Shown here one piece after another: positions 56,341 through 64,000 of a stretch of 64,000 nt of DNA; the first letter of the stretch is position 1; each line of letters begins with the position of its first letter. Under the pieces are notes generated by a model. The model was given only the letters and a program-made list of their open reading frames with translations. It was not told the DNA's origin and did no database searches. The stretch covers positions 62,001 through 126,000 of the forward strand of contig QVRM01002812.1 in NCBI GenBank assembly GCA_003439945.1. The letters run 5' to 3'. A program made the translations under genes and the position numbers. This DNA is from Dermanyssus gallinae (lineage: Eukaryota; Arthropoda; Arachnida; Mesostigmata; Dermanyssidae).

Positions 56341-59300
56341 ACATGCAAAGTACTACACAATTTAAGCGTATATATATATACATGTATATATATACATGTA
56401 TAACTACCTTAGTTAACTTAATGTATGTACAGTGTGTCAAGCGGCGGCATGCAAATATGGGGTCTGAATTTTCTTTGCGGCTGAAAAGCATTCAATAGGG
56501 GATTAACGCAAAATGAACTCTCCATTGCAGTTATTAGAGTAACTACTACTGTAAGCTGCTACTACTACTACTACAATAACAGCAACGACAACCACAACTA
56601 TTACTTCGACTATAGCAAGGGCTCATCACATAGAACATTTGGCTTGCATGTCTAGAATTGCTGTTGTCCTGTTCCTGTCCTTTCCCCATCTAACCCCTTT
56701 GCTGGATTAGCGATGTACAAGCAGACGCAGCCGTTTCAAGTTCGACTAACGAGCGGTGGTCGTGGCTTTGCCTTTTGCTGGCCTCAAAACTTTGCGTAAA
56801 CGATAGGCGTAACAGCCGTAGCTATAGACGCCGCGAGTGGAGGCAGAGCGTTCCATCGGCCGTTCGCGCCCTTGTTACGATCACACATGATCACACGCGC
56901 TCGATAATGCTCGAGGATAACCATGAGAATAACAATGCTGCTGCCTCTTAGACATTTATCATGCTCACAAAACGAGTCGTATGGTGAGATCTTCTCTACA
57001 CAGGTCACACTTATCTGCCAACAGTAGAATTAGATGGAGATTTAGTTCAATATCATATACGGTACTTATGGACGTGAATCTTCGATTCAAAACAAAGATA
57101 CACATACAGTGTATCAGCATCATGCCAAGATAGTGCCAATATACCGCTATCACTTGCTTGCTTTCCCCTCTATCTTGTTTTATTTCTCCACGTTTCTTCT
57201 CCCTTGCTCTCTCTCTCTCTGTTGCAGAACGGCTCGCCGAAACTTGAAATTAAGTTCTTTAGGACGTGCTGAAGAAAGGCAGTTTTCAAAGCAGCACGAA
57301 ACATCTCTCAGGTGTGTTGATACCGCTGAAATCCACGTGCTAAACTAGTGCGGTTGGTTTTTTTTAGTAAGCCGATATACACTTGGCTTTTGACTACATC
57401 GTTGGCATTGAATAGTAGGAGTTTTGGACGTAGACCAGAATTTTAGTTTGCCCACTTATGGATGGAATGGCTTAAGATGACTGTCACTCCGTTCGTTTGC
57501 CGTATAAGTGCTCTAAAATCTCGGTAGGTATTGTAGCAACCTGCAGATATGCATGCAAAGAAAAGCGTGGTTTGTCTCAAAGGGTTTGTTATTCTAAGTC
57601 CATCATGACATTATCTTATGACAACTGCACATAAGTAGCAAGAGCGAACAGCCGGAAGGCCCAGAACCTTCCAGTCGCTAGAGGCGGCGTTAGAGTCGAC
57701 ACTTCAAACAGCTCTGGGCAGTCCCAGGACACTTCGAACTGAATTGGGTTGAAGGACGTACGAACTTAGAAAAGGTGGAAAAAATGAACTTAGTTAGAGC
57801 CCACTGTTGCAAAATTTGTTGGTAAATGCAGTCAACAAGGGGTCTAGATTTGTTAAAGCAAGGGAAATTGTGTAGGAGCTACTACGGGGTAAAGCAACAA
57901 TTTGTTTTGACACAACATTGTTGCTAACAATACGTATGGGCAGTGTCGAATTTTAGAAGAACATTAAGATAAGGTCGAAGCTGTCGTATTATAATGTATA
58001 TATTTGTATTTTGTTTTTAATCAATTAACTCCGCAAATCTTAGGAAATGTCGCCTAAAAAGAGTACCGGCGTTGAGCTTACCCGTCGCAACATCCCAGCC
58101 GTCGGCCACCTCCACCAGCAGCTATCGAGGAAGCCTAGCTCCTGATTTCGCTGTTCCTTTCTTCCATGTCAATGTCTTCAGGGCCATCGGCACAGAGTAT
58201 GAAAAATTGTGCGTTTATCCGCCCATTCGTATTTGTGTTTTTGGACTCAATTGGCGATCTATCCAGTTACTATCGCGCACTGTCATGGTACCGTAGAGCT
58301 AACCAGGCTAAGTACTGTGCAAGATGCGGTTAATCATAGACCACACATTACTCTTGACCCCTAGCTTGAATTGAGCCTAGGCTAGAATTCGATGACGGTC
58401 TGGTCTTTTACCATCATCTATTTCTAGCATGGGCTCTTAAGCACTTAACTTAAACATAATTTGGCTAGCAGATTAGGACTTCTCAGTCTGAGAGCTGCCA
58501 CTATATTGACAATGCATCGGGTAGCACTGTGCCCAACTGTGACAAAGCGACAACTCTAAAAAAGTGCCACTAAGTTCATCCTGAGCTCCATGAAATAATT
58601 ATATAAGAGGATTCAAGGCGTTCGGGGATTTTATAGACAACGGCGTCGCATTTGTAGCCCCAAGCTTTTATTCAGATTGACATCTCGGGGCTAAACTAAG
58701 CAGTGGCTTGCTGACCTATATGACCCACCAGGCTGGAAATGGCATATGCTGATTATGCCATCTATAAAACCATATAGTATCTAGTAGCTCCAGCAGACCA
58801 TTGACGTTAACGTTGACGGTTTTCCGTATAACTACTAGGCATTCGGTTAAAAATACGGTACCTTTTGTTTTATGCATTTTTTCGTTTTCCTTTGGACTTA
58901 TTAATATTATGACTTATTGTATAGCGTTGAAGGCAGCAAACGAGTTTAACGATGACTAATGGCTTCTTCGAACGCTTACACTGCACGTATGATGGCCTCC
59001 GCTCCGACTTGCATTATTATTTGTACGGAAATTCCACTCACAATCCATTTGCGCTAGGTCATCATAGAGCATCTGCCATGAAAGACTTTACTGTGTTGAA
59101 AAACAAAATTTACTAAACGCGAGTTAAACGAGAGCGTTCTTTAGTTTTCTATGTTTTGTTGCCAGGTAACATATAATCTGATCATTTCATATATCGGTTC
59201 TCTTCTTTGTCTCTTCAATCGGAGTTTGGGACCTGCAGATACCGGAGGAACAAGCGCGTTCGGCGAATGCATGAACGGCGCTTGTCCTCGTACACCAAAT

Positions 59301-62250
59301 CATTCGCACAATGATCAAGAGAGAAATAGTTGATATTTACGGAACCACACAATTTGGCCGGTTCGTGAATGTGTTCAAGACACCGACACGGCGGTATAGA
59401 ATTATCGGCGTGAACCGCTATTATTGGTTTCGAAGAGGGCAATGGCTCCATGTATAGGCAGCATCATGCACCAACTGCACGTCGCATTGATTTTTGATCC
59501 GATATTTCACATTTTGCTACTAATTTTGTAGCAAATTAGTAGAAACTACAATTAGGCTTGTACTATTAGTAGTCGTTGAGTGGACTCAAGAATAATGATA
59601 AAACGCACAGTGTTTCCTGTGTACAATCTGCATGCCTGAATGGATATCCATCTAGCCACAAATGGCACAGTCCTTATGATCACTCGTGCTTCTTATTAGT
59701 CTGTCGCACCACTGCGCGACACTTATCCAAAGGTTTCCTCAGAAGCCGCAGTCATAAACATACTCATCCGAGAGGTCTAAATAGGGCCTAAGTGTAACAT
59801 TGTCGGCCCAGCGGATGGATTCCTTTTGATATACAGCGCAGTTGTTACCTCAAGTAGCCTCAGATGCATCGGTCGTTGACCTACCTATGTTTGCCCTCGT
59901 ATTCGAACAGAGGCGAAACTAGAGGGGCCCAGTTTAGGGTGGATGACGGCTATAATTTCAGTATACAAACACACACACCTCTCTTCATTTAGTCTAAAAA
60001 AAGTTCACAACGTTACGCATGAGTATGGCAACCTTAGAACTCAGATGGTGGATATGCGGTATACCAATGTTCTGACGAGCTACAATTTTATTATGTTTTA
60101 TTTAAACCGTCTATGTCCAAGGCTTAGTACAAGTTTGTCGCCGTCGACGAAGTTAAAAAACTCCTCGGGCCTTTTTCAATCCCAAGCTATGTGCCCTGTT
60201 GAACGCTTTGACGTTTTCAATGACAAATATTTACAATTTCCTTGCGGGAACGGTACTTACATGATTTACCTCTAATACCATACAGTGCGCTGCAAAAGGT
60301 TTTCGCTACACTTCAGTACACTCTCTAATTCTTAAACCCTATTTACTGTACGTACGGATTCGGCTCTTATCATAATCAATAAATGGCCACTTTCAAAAGA
60401 TTATCCCAAGGACTTCAATAAGTGCTTCATCACCTCTCTATCGACTGAATCTAGAGACGGCGTCCTGATTAGCAGTACTACCCTCCTTAATATCGCATTC
60501 TGCTTAGCTAGCTGCACAACAAATTTGGCCTCTCATCGCGATACGATTATATACGTGTCCCAAACGGTAGCGCTTGATAGGAGCGATTTGCCTGGCGCCC
60601 ATGATGAAAGGGTCGTCACGCGATCAGAACCGAGCGCCAGATTGGCTCGTAGGCCCGTCGTCTCTGTTAGGAGGGCTACATGAGCGGATTGTGACGTGCA
60701 TGATAGGTTGCTGAATGACGTGGGGATTCGCCCTTTGAGCAGCTCAACTTGGGTGTTGGCTGGCCCACCATTGTCAACTGCTGGCTCTACTGGACAAGAA
60801 GCTGCGAGAAGAAGAACGCAGCCTGACTAAGTTTAGAAGTACACTTGTGGGACATGAGGAATTTTGTATCCTGCATTGTCTAAACACGCCGGCAGTCGCT
60901 GCAGAATGACGTGGTTATTCAAGTCTTGCTTGATGTATTGAAACCCGAAAATCGACTGCGGCTTTGGTTAAGTTACTCATAACTTGCTTACTGCTAAAGC
61001 ATGTTGTCCACGCCATTGGCTTCCTACTAGGCAAACGGGTTTTAAACCTAGACTAGGATGGAATTGTCATTGCATCTTAGTCTTTTCTTGGCCACATCAA
61101 GTAGTAAAGCTTCTAAGCAAGGCGCTCTTATATTTTGAGTTGAAGTTAAGTTTTATTTCGGTTCGGCCAATAGCGGGAAAATGGTAAAGTCATTTTCGCC
61201 CGTACTCTCATAACTCTTAAAAAAAAGTACGTCTTCCAGCCGGTAAAATAATATTGAAATTTAAGTAATGTAAAGTCTAGTAGCTTAGCAAAAAGGTTCA
61301 TTCAAGGAACACTCTGTACATACTACACATCCATAAGCATGAGAATAAGCCAAATGCTGCTAAAATTGGGATTATAAGTACCAACATTTAACACGTATCT
61401 GTGGAGGCAATATTTCGTCTAGAGTGTCATAGAGGGTATAGGTTCCATAGAGAGGGTATAGGTTCCATACTCCTATGATGACAACCATGGATCTAAACTA
61501 CAAATTTGCGTCAAGCAGGTATGTTTCCGACACACAAGTTCGAGCGATCCCATATAGGACATAACGCGTGCGCTATGTGGTGCGTATCAGAACACGATAT
61601 TGCTTGTTATGTATGCGTGCAATAAAGCATACTTCTTGAGCGTAGACTTTTGGCTTAAGGGATAGGACAGATGTACCTTTCGAATCAACAAATTATTGGA
61701 AAATGAAAGAGAGAAGGCCGACATGTCCGCCAATCATAACTTGCTCCTTATGTGAAAACGTTCATTGGGATATCAAGGTACCCCTGGACATAGCCATCCT
61801 GTATACGCCTGTTAATATGACTTGAGACGAAGCTCAATGGATTTTACTTTATTTTTAATTGGGAGATTTTGGGAATGCATGATGCACGTCACTGGCAGCT
61901 AACTAGACTAGCTATAGTGACTACGTGGGACTCACAACCTTTTGGGGGTGTGTGGGAGTTGGCGGGGGGGGGGGGGGTAACACCTGAAAACCGGACGCCT
62001 TCAGCTTTGTCATTTGTTTAGACCTCACCGTACGGTTACAAACTTTTTGCAAGTCACTGCTTGTATCTGTTGCTATTTCTGTTGCTGATGTCTTCTGCTG
62101 CTGCTGTAAACGCCCGGAGGCTAACAGCTGTAGACATCGCCTGGGCAAGCGCGTCTCGCGTCCTGTGTTGACGCAGCCTATAGGTCATGTACATAGTGTC
62201 AATTTGAGCGGTGTTGTCGTTGCTCGACCGAAGAGTTGTGACTAGATTAC
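56341..62250. other. nearly 6 kb with no gene recognised
   Basis: Contains a TA palindrome (56368-56402), a CTACTA/CAA patch (56540-56610), CTACTAATTT/AAATTAGTAG hairpin arms (59517-59526 and 59533-59542), a short tandem duplication of ATAGAGGGTATAGGTTCC (61429-61466) and a 15- to 16-base G run (61963-61978). Frames up to 110 codons match nothing I know. Confidence 0.5.
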
Positions 62251-62369
62251 CAACAACAACAACAACGACAACAACAACAACGACAGCAACAACAACAGCA
62301 ACAACAACAACGACAGCAATAACAACAACAACGACAGCAACAACAACAACAGCGACAGCAACAACAACA
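62251..62369 (+). repeat. CAA triplet array with CGA/CAG variants
   Basis: About 120 bases of CAA with regularly spaced CGACAG variants. It keeps poly-Thr and antisense poly-Val frames open. Confidence 0.93.
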
Positions 62370-62873
62370 TACAGTGCCTGCACAATTCTTGCCGTTTTCC
62401 CGTTTATACCTATGGACGCCTGTACAGTCGCGTGTAAGCGCGATGCCGTGCGAGAGCGCTTGTCTTAATCAGCTTCCGGCAGGCAGTTAGTGAGTGTCTC
62501 TGTCAGGCCTGTGCTTGGTGGTGGCGGCGGCGGCGGCGGCCGGCGCAGGGGCGGAGACAAGTTCTGTTTAAGAGCTGTTTAGTAGTTAGTTTCAAAGCGC
62601 CAAACCACCCTGCCGTGCCGTGCGTAACTAGCTCAGACTAACTGCGATTCGTGTGCGACCTTTTCGTGGCGGAAACACACCAAGCACCCCGATCCACGGT
62701 ATCGGTTGTAGTTGCACCTGTAGCAGCAGAAGTTTGCTTAACAGCTAACTATATGTGGGAAGTTAGAAAGCCGTAAGACGTCGCCGAAAGCCGACAAAAG
62801 CTCCATAATAACCTACCCAACGGCGACCCCTAAATTACAGACATGGCGTGTATACATCAAAGCATACACCTTG

Positions 62874-62874
<1 letters not shown>
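62370..62874. other. no gene recognised
   Basis: Includes a GGC triplet block at 62520-62541. No frame or RNA gene recognised. Confidence 0.5.
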
Positions 62875-62911
<37 letters not shown>

Positions 62912-62928
62912 GTATGTATATATATATA
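62875..62928. repeat. (TA)n array with AATGTATG interruption
   Basis: TA blocks at 62875-62907 and about 62917-62928. Confidence 0.95.
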
Positions 62929-63109
62929 GTGCGGGCGGCGGAGTGTTTTGATTCCCTCGCCATTTGTAATGTAAATGTGAAAACGAAACCACTCGTGTGG
63001 AATTTGATAGCAGACTGGTTAAGGTTAGATGATACGATGCTTAATACTGTAATGTAGGAGTCAACATTGTATCAAAACACGCGTGTACTTTTCTAAAACG
63101 TTTTTACAA

Positions 63110-63440
63110 AAATGGCTGCTCTCGGGCGGCAGTGGCCAGTCTTTCTTCTTTTCCGATGAAGCCAACATTCACCTTAATGGATATGTAAATAGACAAAAGT
63201 TTCGCATTTGGGGCTCCAAAAATCCAATTATCCTTGGCTAGCACATTATCCACATATAGTCAATGTTTAGTGCGGGTTTGGAGCGATGGTGTTATCGGTG
63301 CGAACCGAAAATGACCGTGGAGAAACTTTAACCACCAACAGCAAGCTAGACCGGGGCACGATTAAACACACAACACAAAAACATTTTTGGCCGGAATTGA
63401 ACGGATTAAAAAAATTGGTTTATGCACATATGTGCTACAG
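63110..63440 (+). mobile_element. mariner/Tc3-like transposase fragment (first catalytic region)
   Basis: SDEANIHLNGYVNRQKFRIW begins near 63160 and carries the first catalytic Asp of the SDEAHFHLNG-type arthropod transposases. A reading in shifted frames continues with VWSDGVIG, ENDRGETLTTNSKL and HFWPELNGL, then a worn WFMHICATAL where WFQQDGATCHT is expected. Several frameshifts and stops (near 63237 and 63257) break it. It ends against the 3' end of the minus-strand LINE at 63.44 kb, so the LINE may have inserted into it. Confidence 0.82.
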
Positions 63441-63445
63441 CTCTC

Positions 63446-64000
63446 CTAAGTAACTTTCATCAGCGGTATTGCTTTTGTACACTGTTGGAGATGATACAGA
63501 TCACACGATTTTTCGCATAGGTTGCATTCACACTCGCTTGATATCTCATGCCACCCATTTCGTATACATATATTCATATGAAATCCATGCATTGCAAACC
63601 CAGTAACGAAGTATCTGTTTGTGCAACATGGGCTCTTCCAGTAGTCCATAGTCATCGCTCTAGTCTCAAAAAAACGCCAATCAACATCCGCAAATTTATA
63701 CTTCCATTCGGCAAGATGATTCTCAAAGGCCTCCGTTTTCGGTAAAGCATAAGTTGCCCTGAGCTCCTCCACAAAAAGTGGTGTCGAGGCCAACAGATAC
63801 ACAAGACGATTGCGGCTAGTGCGGTGGATTACTAGCATTCTTTTTAGAAAACTGGCTTTAGTTTTGTCAAGTACTTCCAGATTTGCTTTTGATAGGTGGG
63901 GCCGTATGGCCTGTATCCCGTAAGCAGCGGTCGGCGCAATCTTTAAATTAAAAAGTTTGATAGCGACATCTAGCGATAGCCAATGAAGCTCTGGGATATT
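63446..64000 (-). mobile_element. LINE reverse transcriptase C-terminal region, copy 2, open to the window edge
   Basis: On the minus strand the frame is open from the window edge at 64000 to the stop at 63446: 184 codons with no break. Starting at the edge it reads HWLSLDVAIKLFNLKIAPTA, then SFLKRMLVIHRTSRNRLVYL, and ends with a cysteine cluster CECNLCEKSCDLYHLQQC. The whole stretch aligns with the 16.2-16.75 kb copy (LFNLKIAPTA, NRLVYLVGSSPLF, LPKTTAF, LFHLQRC). It covers the connection domain and terminal zinc-knuckle-like region of ORF2. The catalytic palm would lie beyond the window. Lack of stops suggests a younger copy than the one at 16 kb. Confidence 0.92.

Overview
The window reads as eukaryotic, most likely arthropod, intergenic or intronic DNA. 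The support is indirect: non-LTR retrotransposons with YADD-type reverse transcriptase motifs, a mariner DD34D transposase relic, IS630/Tc3-type fragments, several tRNA-derived SINEs, dozens of (TA)n arrays and long CAA/CAG (or GTT/CTG) triplet tracts of the kind common in insects and mites. There is no bacterial gene organisation, CRISPR array or rRNA. I could not identify one host protein-coding gene with confidence. Most open frames of 60-230 codons are chance frames or readings through triplet repeats (runs of Thr, Asn, Val, Tyr-Ile), and many begin at non-ATG codons.

Layout. 0-3 kb: an AT array, a weak candidate core promoter near 318-345, a complete minus-strand SINE (called family B here, with target duplications) and a direct-plus-inverted SINE-like cluster at 2.77-3.04 kb (family C). 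3-8 kb: no gene, triplet-rich DNA. 8-10.7 kb: a family A SINE with a perfect 12-bp target duplication, a family B 3' part with its (TA)n tail, a degenerate minisatellite, and an R1/I-like LINE relic. 10.7-16 kb: CAA/CAG, TTA and TA arrays and a second family A SINE. 16.2-17.5 kb: a minus-strand LINE reverse transcriptase relic. 17.5-20 kb: GC- and triplet-rich DNA with a polypyrimidine and a polypurine tract. 20-27.9 kb: mostly featureless, apart from a double hairpin at 22.03-22.12 kb. 27.9-36.9 kb: a family B SINE with an alternative tail, a tail-only copy, and GC-rich segments that could be promoter or 5'-UTR DNA. 41.3-42.9 kb: a second LINE relic next to an internally deleted mariner. 46-53 kb: TA arrays, two more family A SINEs and a tRNA-like SINE head. 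53.6-56.3 kb: a family B SINE lacking its B box, lying between the 5' end and the 3' end of an IS630/Tc3-like element. 62-64 kb: a CAA array, a Tc3-like fragment, and the better-preserved C-terminal part of the same LINE family seen at 16 kb, running off the window edge.

The biology visible here is retroposition and its by-products. SINEs carry RNA polymerase III A and B boxes and target duplications. At least one SINE family ends in (TA)n and appears with two different 3' tails. Many of the simple AT arrays may have started as such tails. All the LINE and DNA-transposon copies I can read are broken, except that the 63.4-64 kb LINE frame is open over the part seen.
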